Positions 1 to 9,331 of a DNA stretch of 44,602 nucleotides are shown here, in pieces (positions within the stretch are counted from its first letter, which is position 1; each line of letters begins with the position of its first letter). Origin of the DNA: JAAYJR01 sp964495655 (GTDB taxonomy: Bacteria > Bacteroidota > Bacteroidia > Bacteroidales > Prolixibacteraceae); NCBI GenBank assembly GCA_964495655.1, contig CAZBWK010000021.1, forward strand, positions 1 through 44,602. The letters run 5' to 3'. Under the pieces are notes generated by a model. That model worked only from the letters and a program-made list of their open reading frames with translations, had not been told where the DNA came from and did no database searches. The position numbers and the translations under genes are program-made.

Positions 1-393
1 TGCTTTGGATAATATCTCTTCAGTTGTGTAAATAGGGCATCTGAAGCGCAGAGCCAGGGCTACCGCATCTGATGTCCTTGAGTCAATTTTCACCTCTCTG
101 CCGTCCATTTCACACAGAAGCTCTGAATAGAATATACCCTCTTCCAATTTATAAATTATCACTTCAATCAGGGTAATTTCAAATGCGAGTGCTATATTTT
201 TTATCAGATCGTGAGTAAGCGGCCGGGGAGGCTTCAATCCTTCCAATTGAATAGCAATAGCCTGAGCCTCAACAGGACCGATAATGATAGGCATCCTTCT
301 GTCTCCGTTCTCCTCAGATAAAACAAGAGCATATGCACCTGATTGTGTCTGACTTACCGAGAGTCCGAGAATATTTAAACGTATTTTTTGCAT
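1..393 (-). CDS. Bifunctional nuclease (BFN, DUF151) family protein, partial
   Basis: Reading the minus strand from the ATG at 391-393 gives 131 codons with no stop, running off the window edge, so the C-terminus is missing. The start MQKIRLNILGLS, the central MPIIIGPVEAQAIAIQLEG, the PRPLTHDL block and the later GREVKIDSRTSDAVALALR block are typical of the BFN domain (Pfam DUF151). In Bacteroidota these proteins are usually near 200 aa, with a UVR motif after the BFN domain; that part would lie outside the window. Named members have been linked to nuclease activity, but the cellular role in this phylum is not established. The gene is divergent from rplU, sharing a 225-bp intergenic region. 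Confidence 0.85.
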   Translation of the reverse strand, partial: MQKIRLNILGLSVSQTQSGAYALVLSEENGDRRMPIIIGPVEAQAIAIQLEGLKPPRPLTHDLIKNIALAFEITLIEVIIYKLEEGIFYSELLCEMDGREVKIDSRTSDAVALALRFRCPIYTTEEILSKA

Positions 394-501
394 CCCTCAA
401 TATAAATCCGGATTTTTATAAAAACAAATATAACAATCATTTTTATTAATATTTAGTATTGACGGTGAATTCTGCCTGACCTTAAAATTGTTTAGTATAT
501 A

Positions 502-532
502 TTTGTCAAATTTCTAAAAATAACTACTTTTG
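502..532 (+). promoter_or_regulatory. Bacteroidota-type promoter of rplU-rpmA
   Basis: TTTG at 502-505, a 19-bp spacer, then TACTTTTG at 525-532 match the TTTG / TAnnTTTG consensus of the Bacteroidota primary sigma factor. The downstream bases GCAGTCC are also found at the rplM promoter. The predicted start lies about 80 bp before the rplU ATG. The rest of 394-618 holds no other recognisable element. Confidence 0.75.
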
Positions 533-618
533 CAGTCCGAAATTAAAAATCGTTCAGGCTTAATAAGAGGTTTTCATACAGCTGCCCGCCTGACGGTAGA
601 AATATAAAATTTGTAAAT

Positions 619-930
619 ATGTATGCGATTGTAGAGATTGCAGGCCAACAGTTTAAAGTGGAGAAGGACAAAAATCTGTTTGTCCACAGGCTTGATGTCG
701 CTGAGGGCGATTCTGTTGATTTTGATAAGGTGCTGCTTATAGATAACGATGGCAATGTTGATGTGGGCACACCGGTTTTAGAAGGTGCTAAAGTAACTGC
801 AAAAGTGATTGAACATTTAAAAGGTGATAAAGTTCTGGTATTCAAGAAGAAAAGAAGAAAAGGCTATAAAAAGCTTAATGGTCACAGACAGCAGTTCACA
901 AAAATTCAGATTGAAAACATTGTTGGATAA
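619..930 (+). CDS. rplU: 50S ribosomal protein L21
   Basis: A 103-aa protein of normal length for L21, a 23S rRNA-binding protein of the large subunit. Start MYAIVEIAGQQFKVEKDK and end KKRRKGYKKLNGHRQQFTKIQIENI are the family hallmarks. It is followed 16 bp later by rpmA, the usual L21-L27 pair, and both are read from the promoter at 502-532. No Shine-Dalgarno sequence precedes the ATG, which is normal for this phylum. In some Bacteroidota L21 itself carries a long C-terminal extension; here L21 is short and the extension is on L27. Confidence 0.97.
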   Translation: MYAIVEIAGQQFKVEKDKNLFVHRLDVAEGDSVDFDKVLLIDNDGNVDVGTPVLEGAKVTAKVIEHLKGDKVLVFKKKRRKGYKKLNGHRQQFTKIQIENIVG

Positions 931-946
931 CTAAAATTAATATGCC

Positions 947-1534
947 ATGGCTCATAAAAAAGGTGTTGGTAGTTCGAAAAACGGACGGGAATCAGAAAGC
1001 AAACGGCTGGGAGTAAAAATTTACGGCGGACAGTTTGCTAAAGCAGGTAATGTTTTAGTTCGCCAACGTGGAACAAAACATTATCCGGGGAACAATGTAG
1101 GTATAGGTAAAGATCATACCTTGTTTGCCCTTATTGACGGAACAGTAGAATTCAGGAAAAGAAGGAAAAACCGTTCTTATGTATCGGTTCTTCCCATGGA
1201 AGAGATTGACGTAGCAGTTGCCGGACCGGTAAATGGCGGGGAGATGCCGGTATCTGACATAATTCCGTCAGACAGGGAAAGTATTGTTGCCGAAGTAAAG
1301 GAAAGTGTGATTGAAAAAACCGTTGAAGAAGACAGAAGTGATGATCTGAAAAAAGTTGCAGGTATAGGTCCGAAAATTGCGGAATTATTGAATGAAGCTG
1401 GTATTGTAACTTTTAAAGACCTTGCCGGAACATCTGTTGACAAGTTAAAAGAGATACTTGCCGGTGCAGGAAGCCGTTATGCATCAAAAGATCCGGCTCC
1501 CTGGATTGATCAGGCTAAGGATATGGATGAATAA
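947..1534 (+). CDS. rpmA: 50S ribosomal protein L27 with C-terminal helix-hairpin-helix extension
   Basis: Residues 1-84 are a complete L27: MAHKKGVGSSKNGRESESKR, then the KIYGGQ, VRQRGTKHYPGNNVGIGKDH and LFALIDGTVEF blocks. L27 lies close to the peptidyl transferase centre of the ribosome. The protein then continues to 195 aa, about 110 residues more than normal. Residues 85-131 form an acidic linker. Residues 132-195 form a helix-hairpin-helix-like domain (DDLKKVAGIGPKIAELL, then AGIVTFKDLAGTSVDKLKEIL). The L27 and extension parts are in one uninterrupted frame, so this is not a frameshift artefact. The extension resembles those known on L21 of some Bacteroidota, so a domain transfer between the neighbouring genes is possible. 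Its function is unknown; nucleic-acid binding is an inference from the fold. Confidence 0.95.
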   Translation: MAHKKGVGSSKNGRESESKRLGVKIYGGQFAKAGNVLVRQRGTKHYPGNNVGIGKDHTLFALIDGTVEFRKRRKNRSYVSVLPMEEIDVAVAGPVNGGEMPVSDIIPSDRESIVAEVKESVIEKTVEEDRSDDLKKVAGIGPKIAELLNEAGIVTFKDLAGTSVDKLKEILAGAGSRYASKDPAPWIDQAKDMDE

Positions 1535-1568
1535 TAACGTAAGGTATTAACTGTTAACAATATATTGG

Positions 1569-1604
1569 AAAATCTCCTGCCGGTAGCGACAGGAGATTTT
1601 TTTT
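1569..1604 (+). terminator. Rho-independent terminator of rplU-rpmA
   Basis: AATCTCCTG and CAGGAGATT form a 9-bp stem around a 10-nt loop and are followed directly by a run of T (1598-1604). It lies 35 bp after the rpmA stop. A longer frame for serS opening at 1565 would read through this hairpin, which argues that serS starts later. Confidence 0.85.
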
Positions 1605-1636
1605 GGTTAGATTTGCATGAGAAAATCAGATTCAAT

Positions 1637-2911
1637 ATGCTTAATATACGATTTATTCAAGACAACCCTGAATTGATAATTAAGAAGCTGAAAATTAAAA
1701 ATTTCGATGCTTCAGAAATTGTTAATGACATTGTTGATCTTTACGACCGGAAAAGAAAGCTTCAGGGACTGGCAGACCATGCCAGGTCGGAGATGAATAT
1801 CATCTCAAAAAAGATAGGGGAACTGATGAGAGAAGGGAGGAGAGAAGAAGCCGGAGCCGCACGGGAAAAAACATTAAATTTAAAAGAGACCATAAAAGAA
1901 TATGACAAGGAGTTTGCTTTGATAGAACAAAAGGTGAGTGAGCTCCAGATCCAGTTGCCTAACCTGCCTCATAATTCTGTTACCCCGGGGAGAGGTGAGG
2001 AAGATAACACTATAGTGAAGTCTTCGGGAATTATGCCTCCAAAAAGTGAATCGGGATTGCCTCACTGGGAACTTGCCCGGAAGTACAACCTTATAGATTT
2101 TGAGCTGGGGGTTAAGATCACCGGGGCCGGTTTTCCGGTCTATCGTGGTAAAGGATCACAGCTACAACGTGCACTTGTCAATTTTTTTCTTGACGAAAAC
2201 AGAAAAGCCGGCTATGAGGAGATCCAACCCCCTCTGCTGGTGAATGAAGATTCAGGATTTGGAACCGGACAGCTTCCGGATAAGGAAGGCCAGATGTATC
2301 ATGTAACGCAGGAAAATTTTTATCTGATCCCGACAGCTGAAGTGCCGGTTACTAATCTTTACAGGGATGTAATTCTGGATTATGACGAACTACCTTTAAA
2401 GAATACTGCATTCAGCGCATGCTTCCGGCGGGAGGCAGGCTCATATGGCAAGGATGTCAGGGGATTGAACCGCCTTCATCAGTTTGATAAAGTGGAAATT
2501 GTGCAGATAGTCTGCCCCGATACATCCTATCAGGCTTTGGAAGAGATGGTAAATCATGTCTCAGGACTTGTTGAGAAGCTTGAACTGCCATACCGTATAG
2601 TGAGGCTATGCGGAGCTGACCTGAGTTTCACCTCTGCCCTGACTTATGATTTTGAGGTTTTCTCTGCTGCTCAGGAAAAATGGCTGGAGGTTAGTTCAGT
2701 GTCTAATTTTGAAGCATTTCAGTCGAACCGCCTGAGACTTAGGTACAGGGAGCAGGGAGAAAAAAAAATACAGTTTGCTCATACACTTAATGGAAGTGCA
2801 CTTGCGCTTCCCCGCATTGTGGCTGCCCTGCTTGAAAATAACCAGTCGTGCGGGGGTATCAGGATACCTCCTGCTCTGGCGCCTTATACCGGATTTGATA
2901 TGATCAGCTGA
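1637..2911 (+). CDS. serS: Seryl-tRNA synthetase
   Basis: This class II synthetase charges tRNA-Ser (and tRNA-Sec) with serine in the cytoplasm. From the ATG at 1637 (MLNIRFIQDNPELIIKKL) the protein is 424 aa, the usual size. Residues 1 to about 110 form the long antiparallel coiled-coil arm that grips the tRNA. The catalytic domain shows motif 2 (FRREAGSYGKDVRGLNRLHQF) and motif 3 (NGSALALPRIVAALLENNQ), plus the serine-site block LEVSSVSNFEAFQSNR. An in-frame ATG at 1565 adds 24 residues translated from the terminator hairpin and is not a credible start. The gene follows rpmA and probably has its own promoter, although I could not place one with confidence. Confidence 0.95.
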   Translation: MLNIRFIQDNPELIIKKLKIKNFDASEIVNDIVDLYDRKRKLQGLADHARSEMNIISKKIGELMREGRREEAGAAREKTLNLKETIKEYDKEFALIEQKVSELQIQLPNLPHNSVTPGRGEEDNTIVKSSGIMPPKSESGLPHWELARKYNLIDFELGVKITGAGFPVYRGKGSQLQRALVNFFLDENRKAGYEEIQPPLLVNEDSGFGTGQLPDKEGQMYHVTQENFYLIPTAEVPVTNLYRDVILDYDELPLKNTAFSACFRREAGSYGKDVRGLNRLHQFDKVEIVQIVCPDTSYQALEEMVNHVSGLVEKLELPYRIVRLCGADLSFTSALTYDFEVFSAAQEKWLEVSSVSNFEAFQSNRLRLRYREQGEKKIQFAHTLNGSALALPRIVAALLENNQSCGGIRIPPALAPYTGFDMIS

Positions 2912-3008
2912 AGAAACGGCTCTGCGCAGGGAGGAGGCAGAATTAAAGCAAAGATTTATAAGAATGTGGATTACCTGATAACTTAAATTTCCACGCGAAT
3001 TATTTAAA

Positions 3009-3872
3009 ATGGTACAGATTGCCGGGAACAGATTAATTATGACTATTATAAGGCAGGCAGAAAAGTCAGGCTACTTCTGCAATGCCGGGAATATTCCGGT
3101 TAATCTGGTAGTTCACGAGTTGCGAAAGTCATTCAAACGATTAAGAGCATTACTGCGGTTTTACAAAGAATTTCCTGAACATCCTGCCGCACTCATTGGT
3201 GAAGAGATAAAAAATTATGGCAGGCTGCTTGCTCCTTTGAGGGAGTCGGCTGTAAATATTGAGCTGTTTGACAAAGAGATTGCGGTAAATAAATTATTGC
3301 CGGAAAGGAAAATTAAAAGTACAAGAGAACTTCTTATCCGCAAAAATAAGTTACTTGTAGAAAATGAGTTAGTTCAGAATAATCTATGCGTCAATATATT
3401 TAATTATCTGGATAGTGTTAAGCCAATTCTGACAGGACGGGCTGAACTTCCTGCTAAAGTTCAGTTTTACAGGGAGGTAAGTCAGAGCTATTTGAAATGC
3501 ATAACTATTTACAGGCAGCTTGACCCTGACCCTCATGCTGAAGAGTTGCATTCACTGAGAAAAAAGCTGAAGAGGCTGTTTTATCAATTAGACTTTATCA
3601 GATTCATGCATCCCCGCTATTTCAAATTGAAAACAGACCAGCTTAATAAAATAAATGATCAGCTTGGTAATGACCATGATCTGCATGTTTTTTTTATGGA
3701 GCTCAATGCCGGGTTTAGTGAATTTGATCCTGCGGAATTGTATATAATTGACAACCAGATAGAGCACTTGCGTGAGATGAATCAGATGAAATTATATCCC
3801 CGGTTGAAACAGTTTTTTACTGCCGTGCCTGCAGAATTCGACCAAAAGCTTGAGCGGTTTTTTAAGTTATAG
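3009..3872 (+). CDS. CHAD domain protein
   Basis: A 287-aa protein with two helical blocks rich in conserved His/Arg/Lys: HELRKSFKRLRALLRFYKEF near residue 37 and LHSLRKKLKRLFYQLDFIRF near residue 180. This is the pattern of the CHAD domain (conserved histidine alpha-helical domain), known to bind inorganic polyphosphate and often linked to CYTH triphosphatases. No CYTH domain is fused or adjacent here. No signal peptide, so probably cytoplasmic or polyphosphate-granule associated. The 3' end overlaps the end of the convergent folK gene by 6 bp. A second in-frame ATG lies at codon 11, and the true start is uncertain between the two. Confidence 0.85.
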   Translation: MVQIAGNRLIMTIIRQAEKSGYFCNAGNIPVNLVVHELRKSFKRLRALLRFYKEFPEHPAALIGEEIKNYGRLLAPLRESAVNIELFDKEIAVNKLLPERKIKSTRELLIRKNKLLVENELVQNNLCVNIFNYLDSVKPILTGRAELPAKVQFYREVSQSYLKCITIYRQLDPDPHAEELHSLRKKLKRLFYQLDFIRFMHPRYFKLKTDQLNKINDQLGNDHDLHVFFMELNAGFSEFDPAELYIIDNQIEHLREMNQMKLYPRLKQFFTAVPAEFDQKLERFFKL

Positions 3873-4349
3873 TTTTTTTATTACTGATCTGTCGCTGCAT
3901 TTTTCCAGTAATTCATGGTTAGTCATATTCAGCAGGGGATGTTTGTGTTCAGGTGCGATTTCGCAGAGGGGGACCAAAACAAAAAGTCGGTACTGAAGCT
4001 TCGGGTGAGGTATTTTTAATGTTGTTGAGTTCATTGTTATATTATCATAATAGAGTATATCAATATCCATTTTTCTGGAGGTATATATACCCTCAGTGCG
4101 CTCCCGGCAGTAAGAGTTTTCAATTAATAATATTTCAGCCATCAATGCTTCCGGATTTAACTCAGTCTTAATTTTAATTACCATATTCCAGAAATTATCT
4201 TCAGAATTGAATCCCCATGGAGGCGTTTCGTAGACGGAGGAAGATTCTGTGATTTTGCCGAGTTTCTGTTTTATCAGGATAAAAGCTTTAAGGAAATTAT
4301 AATTTTTATTTCCAATATTTCCACCAATTCCTAAATAAACTTCGTGCAT
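3867..4349 (-). CDS. folK: 2-amino-4-hydroxy-6-hydroxymethyldihydropteridine pyrophosphokinase
   Basis: This 160-aa protein has the size and motifs of HPPK, which transfers pyrophosphate from ATP to hydroxymethyl-dihydropterin in folate biosynthesis. The start YLGIGGNIGNK, the SSVYETPPWGF segment, the Mg-binding DIDILYYDN and PHPKLQYRLFVLVPL are all present in order. It is divergent from sppA with only 57 bp between the starts, so the promoters must overlap. It converges with the CHAD gene (6-bp overlap of the ends). No other folate gene is nearby. Confidence 0.95.
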   Translation of the reverse strand: MHEVYLGIGGNIGNKNYNFLKAFILIKQKLGKITESSSVYETPPWGFNSEDNFWNMVIKIKTELNPEALMAEILLIENSYCRERTEGIYTSRKMDIDILYYDNITMNSTTLKIPHPKLQYRLFVLVPLCEIAPEHKHPLLNMTNHELLEKCSDRSVIKKL

Positions 4350-4406
4350 TAAATATATATTTGTATATGATTATTAGAGGGATAAATTTAATTAAATTAT
4401 ATTCAA

Positions 4407-6179
4407 ATGAAAGATTTTTTTAAATATGTACTGGCGACCATTGTAGGTATTTTTGCTGTTTCACTATTGAGTATGATAATGTTTTTTTTCATGGCAGGAA
4501 TAGTGGTTGCTCTTTCCGAAAAACAAGGATTTGTCCGGGATAACTCTATGCTGGTCATTAATCTTGAGCGTTCAATTGTAGACCGTGCGCCCAATGATCC
4601 GTTCCAAAATCTGGATATTCCCGGGTTTGAAACTAAAAAAACTATCGGATTGGATGAAATTCACTCCTCTCTCGAAAAAGCTGTATCAGATGACCGCATT
4701 AAGGGAGTCTTTCTTAAACTTTCTGTCATTAATGGAGGAATGGCTTCAGTTGAAGAGATAAGAAATGAACTGATAGCATTTAAAGAAAAATGTGACAAGC
4801 CTGTTTATGCCTACGGGAATACTTATGATCAGAAAGCTTATTACCTCGCTACTGCGGCAGATAAAATTATGGTACACCCGATGGGCCAGGTCGATTTCAG
4901 AGGCCTTGGCGGTGAAATGATGTTTTTTGTTAATGCGCTTGAAAAAGCCGGTATTGAGATGCAGATTGTAAGGCATGGAAAGTTCAAATCGGCTGTTGAG
5001 CCATTTATGCTTGAGAAGATGAGTGATGAAAACAGGGAACAGATAATGACATATATGGGCAGTTTATGGAACCATATGCTGGAGGGTATCTCAAGTAGCA
5101 GAAATATATCTGTTGAGAGGTTGAATGAATTAGCTGATCAGGTGCTGACTTTTCGCCTGGGACAAGATATTGTAAAGGCTGGTCTTGCTGATGCTGCCAG
5201 ATATAAGGATGAAGTGATTGGCGACCTGCGGGAGATTACAGGTGTTGAAGGCAAAAAAGGTGTTCCTGTTATTAATGTTGGTAATTATGCCAGGATCCCG
5301 GTAAAGGATAAAAAGAGGAAAATGAGCCGTAACAAAATTGCTGTGATCTATGCAAGCGGGGATATTGGAGCTGCCATGGGAGGAAATGTTATCATTGGTG
5401 ACGAGCTCGGAAAAGAGATCAGAAAGGTACGTCAGGACAGCAGTTATAAAGCTGTTGTGTTGCGTATTAATTCTCCCGGAGGCAGTCTTTTTGATTCAGA
5501 GGTGATATGGCGTGAGGTTAAGCTGGCAGCGGAAGAGAAAACAATGGTTGTCTCTTTCGGTGATGTCGCTGCTTCGGGCGGTTATTATATTTCCTGTGGC
5601 GCTGACCGGATAGTAACGCAGCCTAATACTATTACAGGTTCGATAGGTATTTTCGGGATGATACCGAATTTCGGATCGTTGCTGAATGAAAAGATAGGGA
5701 TCTCAACAGATGTGGTCAAGACAAACGAAAACTCCGACCTGATTTCTGTGACAAGATCAATGACTCAATATGAAAAAGATCTGCTTCAGCAATATATTGA
5801 AAACGGTTATGACTTATTTATATCGCATGTGGCTGAAGGCCGTGGAATGACAAAGGAACAGGTTGATGAGATAGGACAGGGCCGCGTATGGAGCGGGATA
5901 AATGCCAGGGAATTAAACCTCGTTGATAAGTTTGGCGGTTTAAATGAAGCTGTTGAACTGGCTGCTGAAATTGAAGGACTGGAGGATTATCGTACAGTAT
6001 CACTGCCTGCTCAGCCAGATCCGTTTAGCCAGCTTTTTAAATCAGGAACTGATGATATACGTAATAAATTGGTAAAAAAAGAGTTGGGAGAACATTACCG
6101 TTACTATCAGTATTTGAATATTGCAACTAAATCGAAGGGTATTTATGCAAGAATGCCGTTTGATCTGTTTATAAATTGA
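4407..6179 (+). CDS. sppA: Signal peptide peptidase SppA, 67K type
   Basis: A 590-aa inner-membrane serine protease that degrades cleaved signal peptides. One N-terminal membrane segment (about residues 6-33) is followed by two tandem protease-like domains, the long form found in E. coli. The catalytic dyad is intact: Lys194 in KFKSAVEPF and Ser390 in GDVAASGGYY. The LRINSPGGS oxyanion-loop block is at about 352-360. A TAnnTTTG -7-like sequence (TATATTTG, 4356-4363) lies 44 bp upstream but without a convincing -33 box. The gene converges on the tRNA pair that follows. Confidence 0.95.
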   Translation: MKDFFKYVLATIVGIFAVSLLSMIMFFFMAGIVVALSEKQGFVRDNSMLVINLERSIVDRAPNDPFQNLDIPGFETKKTIGLDEIHSSLEKAVSDDRIKGVFLKLSVINGGMASVEEIRNELIAFKEKCDKPVYAYGNTYDQKAYYLATAADKIMVHPMGQVDFRGLGGEMMFFVNALEKAGIEMQIVRHGKFKSAVEPFMLEKMSDENREQIMTYMGSLWNHMLEGISSSRNISVERLNELADQVLTFRLGQDIVKAGLADAARYKDEVIGDLREITGVEGKKGVPVINVGNYARIPVKDKKRKMSRNKIAVIYASGDIGAAMGGNVIIGDELGKEIRKVRQDSSYKAVVLRINSPGGSLFDSEVIWREVKLAAEEKTMVVSFGDVAASGGYYISCGADRIVTQPNTITGSIGIFGMIPNFGSLLNEKIGISTDVVKTNENSDLISVTRSMTQYEKDLLQQYIENGYDLFISHVAEGRGMTKEQVDEIGQGRVWSGINARELNLVDKFGGLNEAVELAAEIEGLEDYRTVSLPAQPDPFSQLFKSGTDDIRNKLVKKELGEHYRYYQYLNIATKSKGIYARMPFDLFIN

Positions 6180-6189
6180 AAAGCTGAAA

Positions 6190-6279
6190 TGGTACCCGGG
6201 GCGGGACTTGAACCCGCACGGCCGTTGTATGGCCATTGGATTTTAAGTCCAACGTGTCTACCAGTTCCACCACCCGGGC
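6190..6279 (-). tRNA. tRNA-Leu (anticodon TAA)
   Basis: On the minus strand the cloverleaf begins GCCCGGGTGGTGGAACTGG, with D-loop TGGTAGACAC, anticodon loop CTTAAAA (anticodon TAA, reads UUA), the long variable arm typical of a class II tRNA, T arm GCGGGTTCAAGTCCCGC and acceptor CCCGGGT. CCA is encoded (6190-6192). It lies just downstream of tRNA-Gly on the same strand and is probably co-transcribed from the promoter at 6449-6480. Confidence 0.95.
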
Positions 6280-6351
6280 CTCCAAATACAATATTATGAA
6301 TTGTGCAGGTTTTTTGAATGTTAAAAATTACCTGCCATTTTAACTTTGCTG

Positions 6352-6424
<73 letters not shown>

Positions 6425-6448
6425 ATCTTATGCCGCTTCAGGCAGCTG

Positions 6449-6480
6449 CAAATATATTGCTATTTTTTGTATCTCACAAA
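6449..6480 (-). promoter_or_regulatory. Promoter of the tRNA-Gly/tRNA-Leu pair
   Basis: On the minus strand TTTG (6477-6480) and TATATTTG (6449-6456) are separated by 20 bp, matching the Bacteroidota consensus. The tRNA-Gly 5' end follows 24 bp downstream. Confidence 0.65.
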
Positions 6481-6503
6481 ATATAGAAAAAAAATTTATC
6501 CGT

Positions 6504-9125
6504 CTATTTAAGTCCGGTGAGTTTTTTAATTTCGTTTAACTTATTAAGAGCTTCAATCGGGGTCAGGTTGTTAATGTCAAGGTGAGCTATTTCATTACGT
6601 ATCTCTTTTAGTACGGGATCATCCAGCTGAAAAAAACTCAACTGTATACCCTCTCTTTTTTCTCCTATTTCTCCAAGTGGTTTGGCAAGTTTTTCATCCC
6701 CCTTGTTGTTCTCCAGTCTTTTAAGTATCTCTTCTGCTCTTTTTGTAATGGAACGGGGCATGCCTGCCATAGCAGCAACATGTATCCCGAAGCTGTGATT
6801 ACTGCCTCCCCTGGCGAGTTTGCGAAGGAATATGACTTTTTTGCCCATCTCCTTTACAGAGACATTATAATTTTTCACCCTGGGAAAAGAGTTCTCCATT
6901 TCATTTAATTCGTGATAATGGGTAGCAAAAAGTGTTTTAGCCCTTGCCCGCGGGTGTTCATGCAGGTATTCAACTATCGACCAGGCTATTGAAATGCCAT
7001 CATATGTTGATGTTCCACGTCCCAGTTCATCGAAAAGAATGAGGCTTCGCTCTGATACATTGTTCAGTATACTGGCTGCCTCGTTCATCTCAACCATAAA
7101 GGTCGACTCGCCCAGGGAAATATTATCAGAGGCTCCGACACGGGTGAATATCTTATCGACAAATCCTATTTTGGCAGATTCGGCAGGTACAAATGAGCCT
7201 GTTTGTGCTAACAACACAATGAGAGCTGTCTGCCTCAGTAGGGCAGATTTTCCGGCCATGTTAGGACCGGTAATAATAATGATCTGCTGCTCTTCATTGT
7301 CCAGAAAAACATCATTTGCAATATATGATTCTCCGATAGGCAGCTGGTGCTCAATAACCGGATGGCGTCCGTTTTTAATTTCAATCACCATACTTTCATT
7401 GATCTCAGGTTTGTTATAACCATATGCTGATGCACATGTGGCAAATGACAACAGGCAGTCAATTTGTGCCAGAATATTGGAGTTCATCTGAATTGCAGAA
7501 ATGTATTCAGATAAAGCTAATACCAGATTGTCAAATAATTTTGTCTCCAGGAGCTCTATCTTCTCTTCGGCCCCCAGAATTTTAGATTCATATTCCTTCA
7601 GCTCTTCGGTGATGTAACGCTCGGCGCTTACCAGGGTCTGCTTGCGGATCCACTCTTCGGGCACCTTGTTCTTATGGGTGTTCCTGACTTCAATATAATA
7701 TCCGAAAACATTGTTGAATCCGACTTTTAACGAAGGGATGCCATGCCTTTCACTTTCTCGTTTTTGCAAGGTGAGTAAGAAGTCTTTTCCTGACCAGGCT
7801 ATCTCTCTTAGTTCATCCAGCTCTTCATTAACTCCGGGAGAAATTACTTTTCCCTTATTTATTGCTGTCGGAGGGTCTTCGACTATCTCTTTCTGAATTC
7901 TTTCACGTATCAGACTGCAGGGGTTTAATTGTTCTGCAAATCTTTTCATGGTTTCATCTTTACATGAAGCACATGCATTTTTTATCGGAGTCAATGAATT
8001 CAGGGCATTTCTAATATGTACAGTTTCGCGGGGATTGATACGGCCGGCTGCAATCTTTGAGACCAGTCTCTCGAGGTCGCCTATATGCCGGAGGTGGTCC
8101 TCAAGTGTTTCCTTTAATTCAGGCGTTTTAAGAAACAGATCAACTACTTCGAGCCTCTCATTAATGGCATTACCGTTTTTCAGGGGCAGGGCGATCCATC
8201 GTTTCATAAGTCTTGAGCCCATGGGAGTGACAGTCTTGTCGATTACCCCGATCAGGGATTTGCCACTCTCCTGTATCGGACTGAATAATTCGAGGTTACG
8301 GATTGTGAACCGGTCGAGCCAGACATAATGCTCCTCCTCAATCCTGCTTAACCCGGTAATATGACTGATCCGGTCATGAGCAGTTATATCCATGTAATAG
8401 AGTGCAGCCGCTGAAGCTATAACAGACAGAGGCATGTTATGGATGCCATAACCCTTCAGGGAGGTTGTTTCAAAATGTTTTGTGAGCCTGTCAGTGGCGG
8501 TATCGATGTTATATATCCAGTCGTCGAGGTTGTATGTATAATATTTATTCCCGAATATCTCCTTAAACTCCTGACTGCGCCCTCTCTGAAACAATACCTC
8601 TTTAGGTTGAAAAGAGTTGAGCAGTTTGTCAATATATTCATAGTTGCCTTCTGCAGTGAAGAACTCGCCAGTTGATATATCAAGGAAAGCTGCACCAGCC
8701 ATATTTTTTTCAAAATGTATCGATGCAAGGAAGTTGTTTTCCCTGTTTTCCAGAATGTTATCATTAATGGAAACACCCGGTGTGATGAGTTCTGTGATTC
8801 CCCGTTTGACAATTTTTTTTGTCATCTTAGGGTCTTCAAGCTGCTCGCAAATCGCAACTCTTTGTCCGGCCCTGACCAGTTTGGGCAGGTATGTGTCGAG
8901 TGCATGATACGGGAATCCTGCCAGTTCCACATAGCTTGCAGCTCCATTAGCCCTTCGTGTAAGTGTTATACCAAGGATTTCAGCAGTTTTGATGGCATCA
9001 TCTCCGAATGTCTCATAGAAATCACCCACCCTGAACAGTAAAACAGCATCGGGATGCTTTCCCTTAATTTTATAATACTGCTTCATTAAGGGGGTTTCAA
9101 CGTATTTTTTTTTCTCTTCCATCAC
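6504..9125 (-). CDS. mutS: DNA mismatch repair protein MutS
   Basis: An 873-aa MutS of standard length and order. The N-terminal mismatch-recognition domain carries the Phe-x-Glu motif in GDFYETFGDDA (near residue 33). The connector, lever and clamp domains follow. The C-terminal ABC-type ATPase has Walker A GPNMAGKS (about residue 618), a signature-like segment GESTFMVEM and Walker B LILFDELGRGTSTYDG. It detects base mismatches and recruits MutL. The start is MMEEKKKY; either of the first two ATG codons could be used. It is read toward the tRNA pair, and no partner repair gene is adjacent. Confidence 0.97.
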   Translation of the reverse strand: MMEEKKKYVETPLMKQYYKIKGKHPDAVLLFRVGDFYETFGDDAIKTAEILGITLTRRANGAASYVELAGFPYHALDTYLPKLVRAGQRVAICEQLEDPKMTKKIVKRGITELITPGVSINDNILENRENNFLASIHFEKNMAGAAFLDISTGEFFTAEGNYEYIDKLLNSFQPKEVLFQRGRSQEFKEIFGNKYYTYNLDDWIYNIDTATDRLTKHFETTSLKGYGIHNMPLSVIASAAALYYMDITAHDRISHITGLSRIEEEHYVWLDRFTIRNLELFSPIQESGKSLIGVIDKTVTPMGSRLMKRWIALPLKNGNAINERLEVVDLFLKTPELKETLEDHLRHIGDLERLVSKIAAGRINPRETVHIRNALNSLTPIKNACASCKDETMKRFAEQLNPCSLIRERIQKEIVEDPPTAINKGKVISPGVNEELDELREIAWSGKDFLLTLQKRESERHGIPSLKVGFNNVFGYYIEVRNTHKNKVPEEWIRKQTLVSAERYITEELKEYESKILGAEEKIELLETKLFDNLVLALSEYISAIQMNSNILAQIDCLLSFATCASAYGYNKPEINESMVIEIKNGRHPVIEHQLPIGESYIANDVFLDNEEQQIIIITGPNMAGKSALLRQTALIVLLAQTGSFVPAESAKIGFVDKIFTRVGASDNISLGESTFMVEMNEAASILNNVSERSLILFDELGRGTSTYDGISIAWSIVEYLHEHPRARAKTLFATHYHELNEMENSFPRVKNYNVSVKEMGKKVIFLRKLARGGSNHSFGIHVAAMAGMPRSITKRAEEILKRLENNKGDEKLAKPLGEIGEKREGIQLSFFQLDDPVLKEIRNEIAHLDINNLTPIEALNKLNEIKKLTGLK

Positions 9126-9331
9126 CCCAAAATTATAAATTTTTGAGGGTAATTTTCTTATTAAATTTATTATTCAGGATTTTCTATCTTATTTAGTTAA
9201 AGGATGGGTTAGCAGATTGTATTTTAATGAGGTTTTCTAAACAGGGATTATCGAGTATTTTTTAAATAAATCACTCATTTAGGCATTTAGACATAGAAAA
9301 TAATTTTCCAGGTAAAAAAAGTATTTAAAAA

